From NCBI RefSeq assembly GCF_017874595.1, contig NZ_JAGILA010000010.1, positions 62,001-126,000 on the forward strand: DNA of 64,000 bases, given 5' to 3'. This document shows, piece by piece, positions 20,548 to 29,170 of the stretch (position 1 is its first letter; each line of letters starts with the position of its first letter). Origin of the DNA: Sinorhizobium kostiense (GTDB lineage Bacteria; Pseudomonadota; Alphaproteobacteria; Rhizobiales; Rhizobiaceae). The notes beneath the pieces are model-generated. The model was not told the origin of the DNA. It worked only from the letters and a program-made list of their open reading frames with translations, and did not search any database. The position numbers were made by a program, and so were the translations under genes.

Positions 20548-22474
20548 CTAACGAGCAGCCCTGATCAGCCTCTCAGCAAGTCTTGTCTTTCGAGCGATGA
20601 TCTCTGATCCTTCATAGGAAAGATGGCCGCTGTCCCGGTAGAGGAATTTGCCATCGATCTCAGTTCTGCATTTTGTGTCGTCGCAGAGAAAGTCGTGGTA
20701 AGAGACAACCTCTACGTCAGCTTTCACGGCCACTTGGTTCAAGAGCTCGAGAGTGCGGGATCGCATCCGGCGGTAATCGCTGAGATGTATTTTACAGTCA
20801 CTGTAGCGCCCGAGCATAACACTTCCCCGCGCCTTTCGCTCAAGGCAATCGCCGATATCGAAGACTGCGACTGGCGGAGGAGCAACTACGACCACTCGCC
20901 TGCCCAAAGCGCGAACGGCCTCGACGAGAGACTTGATGCCCTCAACGGCTCCATCTACCGAAGGTTCAACCTCCGTGAACGTACTATCACGCCTCTTAAG
21001 CAGCATGTAGTCTTTGGAGACAGGGTAGTCAAATGGGCTCGAAATGACAACGGTCCTTAACCCCGGCCGATTTTTCAGGATACCCAAAACACTGTCATTG
21101 AAGCGAATACAATCCTCGCCGAAGGCACGGGGATAGGGAGACACGGCGCCCTTGAAGAAGGCGGCAACTCCGATGGCCGGGAAGCATGCGCTCATCGTGA
21201 GCTGAGCCAAGCCGGCTTCTCCGACTGTTTTAGCCAAGCCGGGAACCAGTGCCATGGCAAATGAATCGCCCCAGACCAGCAATTCGGGCCTATCCGTCGT
21301 CTGGCAGGGCTCCGGAATACCCTGAGGAGGCGTTCCAGATATGAAATCACATGTCCTTCCCAGGCCGTAATTGTTCCGTCGGATCTCGGAAAAGCGAACC
21401 CCACTTTCCGTTGCACCAACGCCGACTGACGGTGCGAAGCCGAGAAGAACCGTTGCGGCAAGGAGTCCTGAGGCCATCCGTCCACGAGACGTGACGAAAC
21501 CCTGCCGGAACGGCTTTTCCACGAAACGGTGAAGGGCTGAGCTCGCTACAACTGAGAAGGCAACTGCCGCATAGATCGCAAGCCCAGGAGGCTCTGCCAG
21601 CCAAGCAGCCCGCACATAGACAAGCACCGGCCAATGGACCAGATAGAGCGCGTACGAGATGTCCCCGATCCTTGCCATGCTTCGGGCCGCCACATTATCC
21701 CTGCTGGGTGACAGCAGGAGGATCAGGGTTGCCAAGCAGACCAAAGCGGCATCCACGATCGGGTTCTGCAAACCAGAAGGTAAAACGGGAATAAGGAGGA
21801 GAAGCAGGAGCGCCGGGAAGCGCAGCACCGCAAGCTTGCCAGCCACGCGAGGGCTGGCCGGAAGCAAAGCCCCGAGCGAACCAATGGCCATTTCCCAAAA
21901 CCGGGTCGGCAAAAGATAAAATGCAGCGGATGGGTCACGAAAGGCCACGTAGAGACACAGTGCCAGGCTGGCAACGAGAAGCGAACTAACCGCTGTGAGC
22001 CACCATCTCTTGGGAACCAAGGCGAAGAAAGCAGGAAGCAGCAGATAACACTGTTCTTCGACAGCGAGCGACCAAATGCAGGAGTGGCTTCGTTTCGGCG
22101 GATACGCCGAAATAGTCCGCCTGAGTCCAGAGAACGATATTGCCGGTGAATGTGAGCGCCCCGAGGACCTGAGTTCGGAAGTCCCGCAGGCCCACATCTG
22201 ACAGGAAGAAGGGTGCCGCGATCATCGTGAGCGCAACGACCACATAGGCTGCGGGCAACAGACGCTTCGCACGACGATAGTAGAATTCCCAAAAGCAGAA
22301 CCGTGACTGCTCAAGCTGGGTCGCGATCAGGCTGGTGACCAGAAAGCCCGAAATTACGAAGAAAATATCAACGCCGAGATAACCGAACGGCGCGATTTGG
22401 GTGTGATAAAGGACAACCAACAGGACCGCTAGACCCCGCAAGGCCTGGACATCGGCTCGACAGTGTCGCGGCAT
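20548..22474 (-). pseudogene. OafA/YrhL-type membrane acyltransferase with SGNH domain, frameshifted
   Basis: Two overlapping minus-strand frames together make one protein. The first (22474 down to about 22080) starts MPRHCRADVQALRGLAVLLVVLYH and carries acyltransferase-3 motifs (LGVDIFFVISGFLVTSL, FYYRRAKRLLPA), ending at ETKPLLH. The second continues with WSLAVEEQCYLLLPAFFALV, further membrane helices, and a C-terminal SGNH hydrolase-like domain (LLVWGDSFAMALVPGL, then YRDSGHLSYEGSEII). In intact relatives PLLHTWSLAVEEQFYLLLP is continuous, so a small indel near 22080 breaks the frame. Family members O-acetylate surface polysaccharides or lipo-oligosaccharides. It is a recent pseudogene or a sequencing error. 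If intact it would modify envelope glycans or Nod factor. Confidence 0.85.
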
Positions 22475-23357
22475 AGAAGACCTGATGAAATTCCCGGCTT
22501 AATCGGATGAACTGGGCGTTAGGCACGTCTGGTTAGCCGTAGGTATGCGCAGCAAGGATGTGAAATGGTGCCCTTCTAGAATCATTCGCTGGATCGATTT
22601 CTGCCCAATCTGCCGCACTCGCCCCTAATTAAGAAAGTCGCCGGCAGCAGGTGTCGGCGTACTTGCTTTCGGTGAATCGTTGTCATTCTAATGGAGCATG
22701 CCCGCGAGTTCGTAAAATCGATTATTTAAATGCCCAATATCCACGCCACGGATCGCTTGCACACGCCTTTGGCTCGACGCTTTGACGGAGGGTAAAAACA
22801 TACGGTGACGGCAAGAAGTCGGCAACCTCGCCGAATGTTAACAGTGCGCCCGCCATAAAGATTGCACCGGCTTCACCGATAAGAACGTCCAAGTCGAGAT
22901 CATTACGACACAGCGTGTCAATCATGAGCAAGCCCCCTCCCCCGGTCCAAGTGGAAATAACGCCGCAGTCTCTATGACGGTGACATCCACATATAGGTCG
23001 AAAACTCGCGACGGCGCAATCGCCGCAAGCCAACCCACAATGCCGCCGCTGAAGATGCCTATCCGCCTTACCGTGAGCGAGACATCGGGTTGTCTCGGCT
23101 CCCCGTGCGATGGTCGACGCGCCGCCACTAAACACAATCGCCATGACGGCGGTGCCCCAGGATCGGCAGGGGTATTCAGTCGGCCATGACTTTTGGTCGA
23201 TGGCATTCATCAGAGTCCGACGAGTTGCTCGCTGATGCAGGCGCTCCGATGCGCCTGATGCCCTTTCCCATCCCGTTCTCAATCGACTTTGGTCCAAGCG
23301 GGCCGGCTCGGGGGGGGGGTGACAATCCGCCAGGCCTTGCCTTTCTCTTTGCAGTCC
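22475..23357. other. Region without a recognisable gene
   Basis: On the minus strand two overlapping frames contain hydrophobic patches (RRIGIFSGGIVGWLAAIAPSR in one, GEAGAIFMAGALLTFGEVAD in the other). This suggests one frameshifted, decayed membrane-protein gene, but I cannot name the family. There is a run of nine G near 23310-23318. Confidence 0.35.
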
Positions 23358-23615
23358 TCAAGCAAGCATTCCAGCCCGACGTCGGGATGGCGCCTCATTA
23401 AAAGGACCGAGAGTGCGTAGTGCTTTGGACATCTCTGCCAGCGCAGCTAAACAGATCAGAAAGAAGACGCTTCCGATATAAGCTATTTGCAGAAGCAGCG
23501 AATGAGCGAGCGTCACGACAAACAAGCTGCGAACAGGATGTGAGACTACATAGATAGCGAGAGCATCGGTGCACAGGAGGAAGCAAAAGATGTGAGGAAA
23601 ATTCCTGAACGGCAC
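23358..23615 (-). CDS. SyrA/ExoX-like exopolysaccharide regulator, copy 2
   Basis: This small membrane protein (85 aa) has two hydrophobic helices (FCFLLCTDALAIYVVS; LAHSLLLQIAYIGSVFFLICLAALAE), the layout of SyrA and related exopolysaccharide production repressors. It starts at a GTG (23615) with AGGAGAACCGC directly upstream, the same leader as its paralogue at 24436-24669 (shared PFR start, VSH.VR/IR and LQ.AY.GSV.FL). Rhizobial SyrA affects succinoglycan synthesis through the ExoS/ChvI pathway. Its C-terminal tail (about 25 residues) is longer than in copy 1. It is the last gene of a presumed NifA-driven operon that begins at about 25.9 kb. Confidence 0.65.
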   Translation of the reverse strand: MPFRNFPHIFCFLLCTDALAIYVVSHPVRSLFVVTLAHSLLLQIAYIGSVFFLICLAALAEMSKALRTLGPFNEAPSRRRAGMLA

Positions 23616-23825
23616 TGCGGTTCTCCTGGTTTTCTGCTGAATGGTCAGGTCGACAGGACCTAACTGACCGAAAACGGTTTTCTCGGGCGATGGCCATGAT
23701 CTCGCTCTGGCCGGTCGGGAAAAGCAGGGTTCGTGCGATTCCATCTTTGCGGTTCCAGCGTGCGACCGCAGCTTCGAACCGCTTTCTTGAGGGTTTCATG
23801 CTCTGCCGTGAACATAGAGCTGCAT

Positions 23826-24314
23826 TTACGCCCGTGCCACGTCCGGATAAGCTTCGATGACTCGGGCCGCATCGTTGACCAGCTTCGCGCCCGTCTTGGC
23901 GAGTTTGCGAAGAGTACTGAAGCCAAATCGGTGAACGTCACGCAGGGTTTTCGACAGAACGACGAGTCGTCTGGTCGTAAAAAGCACGCGGCCGAAGCCG
24001 CCATGATGATTGATTTCCATAGTTCTCGATATCAGCAAGCCGGAGCGCTCTTCGATCGCGATGCCGACGGCCCGGTAAAAGACATCGAGCCTCCACAGAA
24101 CGTCCGGATCAGGATCGCCTATGATTGGAATGGCACGGCGCTTTTCCTCCGGGACGGTAAAGCAGGCGAGCAGGTCAGTGTCGCACTTTTCCTTCCATGA
24201 CCCGTAGGAATCCTGAGCGCGAATTAACCGCACCAGGCACTTGATGAAGGGGCTGGCAGCGGCCTTGTTGTCGCCAAGAACCGGGGTAACCGTGGGATCC
24301 GATAGTGTCGCCAT
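23826..24314 (-). CDS. NifX-associated protein, DUF269 family (second copy)
   Basis: This 162-residue protein belongs to the DUF269 family encoded next to nifX and thought to help FeMo-cofactor biosynthesis or nitrogenase maturation. It shares its core (IPIIGDPDPDVL.RL..FY.AVG.AIE.R.G, then GRVLFTTRRLVVLSKTLRDVHRFGFSTLRKLA and AYPDVARA) with the copy beside nifX at 29171-29659. The two clearly arose by duplication but have diverged in the first 60 residues, so the event is not recent. It is intact, has a methionine start and lies between two syrA-like genes. Whether both copies work is unknown. Confidence 0.88.
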   Translation of the reverse strand: MATLSDPTVTPVLGDNKAAASPFIKCLVRLIRAQDSYGSWKEKCDTDLLACFTVPEEKRRAIPIIGDPDPDVLWRLDVFYRAVGIAIEERSGLLISRTMEINHHGGFGRVLFTTRRLVVLSKTLRDVHRFGFSTLRKLAKTGAKLVNDAARVIEAYPDVARA

Positions 24315-24435
24315 CGTTCAGTCCTCATTTTTAAGGTACCTTTGCTCGCCTATCCATGTGTCCTTCGGGTGCCGTCCAATGCTAGTGCGAGATAACCGCC
24401 CCCCACCATGCAAAATGCGTTCCCAGCCATGTGCA

Positions 24436-24669
24436 TCAGGAATGGTCAGGGTCACACCTTCTTGGCCCGGTCCTTTCGACAGCTCTCCGATTGCACCTAG
24501 CCCGCCAAACCAGAAAAAGTACGCTTCCGAAGTAGGCAACTTGAAGAACCAGCGAAGCACCGAACGTTGTAATGATTACCCTGCGTATCGAATGCGAGAC
24601 GAAGTAGACCACTAGAGCGTTGGCGCACAGGACCAATTTCAGGACTCGACAAAAGATTCTGAAGGGCAA
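24436..24669 (-). CDS. SyrA/ExoX-like exopolysaccharide regulator, copy 1
   Basis: This 77-residue membrane protein has two hydrophobic helices (RVLKLVLCANALVVYFVSH and TFGASLVLQVAYFGSVLFLVW). Size, topology and motifs (PFRIF, YFVSHS.RRV, LQVAYF.SVLFLVWR) match SyrA and the rhizobial exopolysaccharide production repressor family. The start is a TTG at 24669 with GGGAGAACGGCG in front, closely matching the leader of copy 2. It lies 27 bases after the fdxB stop, so it is co-transcribed with fdxB. That would tie exopolysaccharide control to the nitrogen-fixation state. Confidence 0.7.
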   Translation of the reverse strand: MPFRIFCRVLKLVLCANALVVYFVSHSIRRVIITTFGASLVLQVAYFGSVLFLVWRARCNRRAVERTGPRRCDPDHS

Positions 24670-24696
24670 CGCCGTTCTCCCGGTTCGTCCGTCAGC

Positions 24697-25014
24697 TTAA
24701 GCAACAGTCTTGTCAGCCGCGACGTGGGTCTGGCAGTTCTTCGGGCAAACGCGGGCGCATGCTCCGCAGCCGATGCAGCGCCCGGCGTGATCGACGACCA
24801 TGATCATACGACTGAGTTCGCCATCGAAGTCGTCGTCCTCTCCATCGCAGACACCGAGGATTTCACCGGATTCGTCGATGCCGTGCAGGTGCATGACCTT
24901 GCGCGAGCAGACCTTGAAGCAGCGGCCGCAACCAATGCAGGTCACGCTGTCGATAGCCGTCAGATATTCCGGCATCCATGTTGAGCCGTCGCGGGTAAGG
25001 AAATGCCTTGTCAT
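24697..25014 (-). CDS. fdxB: Nif-associated 2[4Fe-4S] ferredoxin, FdxB type
   Basis: This ferredoxin (105 aa) carries two [4Fe-4S] clusters, bound by CIGCGRCFKVC (plus a distal Cys) and CIGCGACARVCPKNC. An acidic insert of about 30 residues between the clusters (CDGEDDDFDGEL) is typical of the FdxB/FdxIII group found next to nifX, which supplies electrons for nitrogenase or FeMo-cofactor synthesis. The ATG at 25014 (MTRHFLTRDGSTW) has GGAGAA upstream; a longer frame to 25092 lacks support. In other rhizobia fdxB follows nifX and DUF269. Here it follows a decayed DUF269 copy behind a duplicated nifH promoter, so it has moved with that fragment. Confidence 0.93.
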   Translation of the reverse strand: MTRHFLTRDGSTWMPEYLTAIDSVTCIGCGRCFKVCSRKVMHLHGIDESGEILGVCDGEDDDFDGELSRMIMVVDHAGRCIGCGACARVCPKNCQTHVAADKTVA

Positions 25015-25333
25015 CGTTAGTTCTCCAACGCAGGCGCTCTCTGCGCACCGGTCACCCGCAAAAAGCCTGGAATGTCTTCGAATATCTGACATGCCATCAT
25101 CCGTCGAAACCGGTCTCGTCCGCCTGCCCCAATCTTGTTGTCCAGCTTATCGGGGGCGGTTGCTGATCATCGGTGGCTAATTGCAATAACTTGCCGAGGT
25201 ATTTTTTCGAGCCTCGCCCTTTGGAACGGTCGCGGCAGCGGGACCGGTGGGGGCATGGGGGAGGAGTGGCCCCGCTGCCTGACGTCGGCCCCCGGGGACG
25301 GGGGGCCGGCGGTTCGTCATAGCCTGGGTCGAC

Positions 25334-25815
25334 CGTCACTCGCGCCACTTCGGGATACGCACGGATAGCCGTGATCGCATTGCCGACCAGTTTCGCACCG
25401 GTCTCCGGCGAGCTTCCGAGGCTTATGGAAGCCCAACCGGTGGACTCGCGCAGCATTTTCATGCATCCGATCAGGTCCGGTCGCGAGAAGCGCGCACCCC
25501 GGATCCCTCGTGGGCCATAGGCGAAGCCACCAACCGGCGCGCGCTTCGATTGCCAGCGCGACGGGGGTGTAGCAGGTATTGAGCTTCCGCAGTACGTCCG
25601 GATCGGAAGCGCCGATGATCGGGATCGTCCGGCGCTGCCGCGCGGTCCTGCGCCTTTGAGTTCAGGATCAGGCGGCAGGGCTCGGCTTTCGCGTTGATCC
25701 CGAAGATAAGGACCTTCGATCCGAGGCCGACGGCGGCGACGAGCGTATGTTGGCTGTTGGTGCATGAGCCGATGCCCTCCTACCAGCAGAATGCGATCTG
25801 ACAGAGATCTGCCAT
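25334..25815 (-). pseudogene. Chimeric pseudogene: nifH 5' end joined to DUF269 3' end
   Basis: From the ATG at 25815 the minus strand reads MADLCQIAFCW, a stop, then [21 protein letters not shown] and [10 protein letters not shown]. These match the first 57 codons of nifH ([36 protein letters not shown]) with a destroyed P-loop. It then changes into the middle and end of DUF269 ([17 protein letters not shown], then AKLVGNAITAIRAYPEVAR) with frameshifts. So a nifH fragment with its promoter was fused to a DUF269 gene and both then decayed. No protein is expected, but the promoter ahead of it still looks functional and fdxB lies downstream. Confidence 0.85.
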
Positions 25816-25875
25816 GGTACTTTCCTTCGCTGGCACCCTACCGATCGGCAGCTTTCGCCGCCTCAGTGGAATGCC

Positions 25876-25891
25876 TTCAAGACTCGTGCCA
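25876..25891 (-). promoter_or_regulatory. Sigma54 promoter of the fdxB operon (duplicated nifH promoter)
   Basis: TGGCACG-AGTC-TTGAA on the minus strand matches the -24/-12 consensus, with a perfect -24 and an altered -12 (A for C). Its distance to the decayed nifH ATG (60 bases) is shorter than in the real nifH but the leader is recognisably the same. It should drive fdxB, syrA-like, DUF269 and the second syrA-like gene. Confidence 0.75.
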
Positions 25892-25974
25892 GTCGGCTGC
25901 TCGAGCTAAAAAGGAATTTGTTACCTACTATCAGTCATTTACTCAGGGGCAAAAAGGGGTGGCCAACAACCCTG

Positions 25975-25990
25975 TGTCGCTTGCCCTACA
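25975..25990 (-). promoter_or_regulatory. NifA upstream activator site for the fdxB operon
   Basis: TGT-N10-ACA, the palindromic NifA-binding consensus, lies 84 bases before the -24 element at 25891, similar to the 92 bases found at nifH. Confidence 0.75.
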
Positions 25991-26382
25991 AAGGCGTCGA
26001 AGCGACTGTTTGAACCGCTACACATTGCTCTCGCGGCGGCTGCCAAGCTAGAGGCGCTGACGCCTATCAGTGGAGGGCGAAGGATCGTATCCCAGTGGCC
26101 CAAACTCAGTCAGGCGTTCCAATTGCCACCTCCGTGCAGTCTGGCAGCGACGAATGTTCACGTGCCACCTGCCACCGAAGGCCAGTTTCGGGTCCTTTTT
26201 GAGGCACTTAAGCAGCAGTGGTCGAACATCGCCCAGTCGCGAACCTGACACAGCCGACAGCGCCGCGTCCCGCCCTATCGAATAGGTAGTCTCGAGTGGA
26301 ATTGTCGGCGCGCCGGGCAAATGTCACTGGCAGCCGGAAGGCGGCCAAGGAGATGGTCGGGCGACCCTTCACTATCCGAGGC

Positions 26383-26398
26383 TGGCACAGTGCTTGCT
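26383..26398 (+). promoter_or_regulatory. Sigma54 promoter upstream of the Ntn hydrolase
   Basis: TGGCACA-GTGC-TTGCT is a perfect -24/-12 element, 102 bases before the ATG at 26500. No exact TGT-N10-ACA was found upstream; the closest (TGT at 26303) lacks the ACA half. Regulation by NifA is therefore likely but unproven. Confidence 0.7.
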
Positions 26399-26499
26399 GG
26401 TGATCCTGGGCAGGCAAGCGGCAGGGTCTCAGTCAGGCTGCTCGCCCGACAACCGACATCTACAGATTCGGATGGAGCCCAGATGAGGAGCAGCAAGGA

Positions 26500-27045
26500 A
26501 TGACGTGCATTGTCGGTCTAATCAGCAACGGGTCAGTGCACATCGGGGGCGATAGCGCTGGTGTGGACGGCCTCTCACTTACGGTCCGTGCCGATCGCAA
26601 AGTCTTCCGTAACCAAGACTTCATCTTCGGATTTACGACTTCATTTAGAGTGGGCCAACTGTTGGCGCACTCCTTCAAGCCACCAAAGAGGCATCCGGAA
26701 AAGGATGTCTACGCTTTCATGGTGACAGAGTTCATCGATGCGCTCCGCCAGTGCCTGAAGGCTGGTGGCTGCGCACAGCGCTACTACGAAGTCGAACGTG
26801 GCGGCACATTCCTCGTCGGCTACGCGGGACGCCTCTTCCAGATCCGCGGGGACTACCAGGTCGCTGAGCCGGTTGATGGTTTCGACGCCTGTGGATGCGG
26901 GAGCCAGATAGCACTCGGTGCGCTCTTCGCATCCTCAGATGCTCCGCCTCGCGAAAGGTTGGAGATAGCTCTCAATGCGGCTGAACGTTTCTCTGCCGGC
27001 GTACGCGGCCCCTTTCATTTCGAGTCCCTTGCATCGCCCGAGTGA
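26500..27045 (+). CDS. Proteasome-like Ntn-hydrolase family protein
   Basis: This 181-residue protein starts MTCIVGLISNGSVHIGGDSAG, the pattern of proteasome-beta/HslV-like N-terminal nucleophile hydrolases. After removal of Met1, Thr2 would be the nucleophile, with D18 in GGDSAG and K34 in RADRKVF in the right places. The family occurs sporadically in phages, actinobacteria and proteobacteria, and its substrates are not known. It has no ATPase partner here, unlike HslV or the proteasome. AAGGA lies directly before the ATG. A perfect sigma54 -24/-12 element 102 bases upstream suggests expression during nitrogen fixation, which would be unusual for this family. Confidence 0.8.
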   Translation: MTCIVGLISNGSVHIGGDSAGVDGLSLTVRADRKVFRNQDFIFGFTTSFRVGQLLAHSFKPPKRHPEKDVYAFMVTEFIDALRQCLKAGGCAQRYYEVERGGTFLVGYAGRLFQIRGDYQVAEPVDGFDACGCGSQIALGALFASSDAPPRERLEIALNAAERFSAGVRGPFHFESLASPE

Positions 27046-27263
27046 AGAAGGTCAATTTCTGCGAGCCCTTGCGGCTGTCTGTTAAGGCAAATTCTAATGG
27101 TCTTCGTTAATGGCCCAGAGGCTTAGCGAGCCCTGTCGGCCGGCGTGATTGTGAGGCCGGGAGCTGCCGGAAGGAGAATTTGCCACCAACATGCGCAGGA
27201 GCCAGGGCGATCCTAAAACATGTCAAATTCAATTGAGCTCATGCGATTTGTTTAGAAGGAAAG

Positions 27264-27278
27264 CGCCCCGCCGGGGCG
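27264..27278 (-). terminator. GC-rich hairpin after the RTX gene
   Basis: CGCCCC/GGGGCG with a 3-base loop lies about 32 bases downstream of the RTX stop codon, followed on the minus strand by CTTTCCTTC. A plausible terminator. Confidence 0.5.
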
Positions 27279-27309
27279 GGGGAGCGCAGTTCCATACGTG
27301 TTTTGCGGA

Positions 27310-28101
27310 TCAAACGAAGGTGAAGTCCCACGCGCTCAGGCCGAGCGCGGCAAGATCGGCCTGGCTATGGATACCGCCGATATGAGCGAAATCTTCCGCA
27401 TGGTTTTCGGAGGTGACATACGCCAGATGCGCCGATTGGGTGCCCGGATTATAGTACACCATAATGTCGCCCGCGTGCTCACCGGAGATATCTCGCGCGA
27501 CATCGGAGCCATTGAGGTAAGAATCGGTGATCACCACCACGTGCTCGCCGTTCGCACCTGAGGCCGCGCCGCTGTAGAACGTGTCCACGCCAGACCGCGA
27601 ACTAGCGTGGCTGACGAAGTTCGCGCTGGAACCGTCGCTATAATAGCCCGCCGCATCGAAGGCGAAAGTATCCTGCGTCGGGTCGAAATCCACGATGGTG
27701 GTGTTGTCCGGGTTCGGACCGTACGATGGGTCAACCCCGGGGACCGGGTCGTGGAATTGAAACACAAAGGTGTCTTGGCCGTCGCCGCCGGTCAGATGAT
27801 CCCTGCCGTCACTGGCAAAGAGGACATCGTCGCCGGGACCGCCGTAGAGCTTGTCATTGTCCTGACCGCCCACGCGCGGTCTTTCGCGGCCATTGTCTCC
27901 GGAAAGATAGTCGTTGCCCGCGTCGCCGAAGACATGGTCATTGCCTTCGCCACCAAAGACTCGGTCATTGCCTTCACCCGCAGAGATGGAGTCGTTTCCG
28001 CGAGCACCGTCGACCCAGTCATTGCCGGTGGGATCGACAAGCAGATCGTCACCACCACTGCCGAGGAGGCTGTTGTCACTCGGACCACCACGGATTAGCA
28101 T
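27310..28101 (-). CDS. Secreted RTX-type calcium-binding protein (NodO-like)
   Basis: This 263-residue acidic protein has about eight to nine glycine- and aspartate-rich nonapeptide repeats (GGxGxDxxx; for example GGEGNDHVFGDAGNDYLSG) over residues 10-110. Such repeats bind calcium in parallel beta rolls. There is no N-terminal signal peptide; the C-terminal end (ADLAALGLSAWDFTFV, hydrophobic, few charges) suits a type I secretion signal. Size and layout recall NodO of R. leguminosarum, an ion-channel-forming nodulation protein, but the C-terminal 130 residues are not obviously NodO. AAGGAGG precedes the ATG at 28101. No transporter genes are adjacent. A decayed relative of its C-terminus lies at 16.6 kb. 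Confidence 0.85.
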   Translation of the reverse strand: MLIRGGPSDNSLLGSGGDDLLVDPTGNDWVDGARGNDSISAGEGNDRVFGGEGNDHVFGDAGNDYLSGDNGRERPRVGGQDNDKLYGGPGDDVLFASDGRDHLTGGDGQDTFVFQFHDPVPGVDPSYGPNPDNTTIVDFDPTQDTFAFDAAGYYSDGSSANFVSHASSRSGVDTFYSGAASGANGEHVVVITDSYLNGSDVARDISGEHAGDIMVYYNPGTQSAHLAYVTSENHAEDFAHIGGIHSQADLAALGLSAWDFTFV

Positions 28102-29170
28102 TGCAGATCCTCCTTATGATTTAACGCCTCAACACCACCTCCTTTACTCCTCATCAGACCATTGGAGTAATCGATTGATTTGATCGGACCCATCCACATT
28201 TCGGATGCCTCGGTGCGGTTCACTCGCAGCTTCGAATTTACGGATCGACGCGGCGCGACACGGGAGCATGCATGCGGTGCCGCGAGCCGGTGGTGGCGCC
28301 GCAATAAACAGATGGGCAGGCGAGATCCTGCTCCCTCGATGAAAATTGCCGTATCGTCCTTCATGGTTCGCCCTCGCTAAGCTCGGGGCCTGGCTCCGGC
28401 CCATCCAGAGCAACCCCGCGCGCGAGCTTTTTCCGGGGCGAGCCACCTTCACGAGACGAACATACGGTCTTGTGTTTGCACTAGGACTTGCAGCCCTCAG
28501 CCTAGCTCCGCAAGGCGGCCATCACCGGAGAGGTACGCCAGGCCCGCCTTTGGGCGACATGCATTAGCGAGTTCTTTGGCCGAAGACGAAGGCATGTCAA
28601 GCTTGCGAGTGGTGCTGGAGCACGCAGCGTTCCCACCTGCGGTATTTCTCAACGAGGCCAACCACGGCGGCGACAGGCGCCTGCCGTAGCGTACATACGA
28701 CCGAAAGGTGGCGCTCACCAAGTCACTCGCGGCGGATCGAGATCGCGCTGGCCATAGAGGTCGATTGCAGCGATTCAATCAGCACACGTTCGGCCTCTCC
28801 CTGTTCGGGCACAGTCTAGTCCCGAATGGCAACTGCGCATCTGGAGGCGGCGATTGAGAGCTGGGTTGCTGCCGTCTCTCGCGCATGCATTAGTGCATCC
28901 CCAGCGGCCGTCCGCAAAGCATTGAATGATATGATCGCATCCGTAAAAACCGCTGCCGTTCGCCTCCAGCCCTCATGGTTGTTATCCAGTTGTCCGAGGC
29001 GATCTGCTAATCATCGGTGGCGCTTCGCAGCATCTTACCGAGGCATGTCCGCCTCAGGTTTCGGGCGTGACGGCAGCGGGACCGGGGAGTGGATGGAGAG
29101 ATCAGCCCCGCTGCCCACGTCGACCCTCAAGCGCAGAGAGGGCCGGCGATTCATCATTGCCCGTCGATCG
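28102..29170. other. Region downstream of the nif operon, containing a duplicated flank
   Basis: No intact gene. About 28975-29190 is clearly similar to 25135-25340, which follows the chimeric pseudogene: both share stretches such as GGCAGCGGGACCGG and CGCCACTTCGGGATA. The duplication of DUF269 therefore included about 200 bases of its 3' flank. The stretch 28360-28970 gives no readable gene. Confidence 0.6.

Noticed and set aside
22560..22610. nod box upstream of the acyltransferase pseudogene
   Set aside because: A stretch starting ATCCA resembles the left part, but the remaining conserved positions do not fit.
25097..25765. 222-codon minus-strand frame as a gene
   Set aside because: It crosses frames of the decayed nifH and DUF269 relics and is rich in Arg and Pro; only the pseudogene reading makes sense.
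28826..29170. DUF683 gene downstream of DUF269
   Set aside because: Expected from synteny, but no frame here or at 25.1-25.3 kb reads convincingly as DUF683; at most a relic near 25.15 kb.
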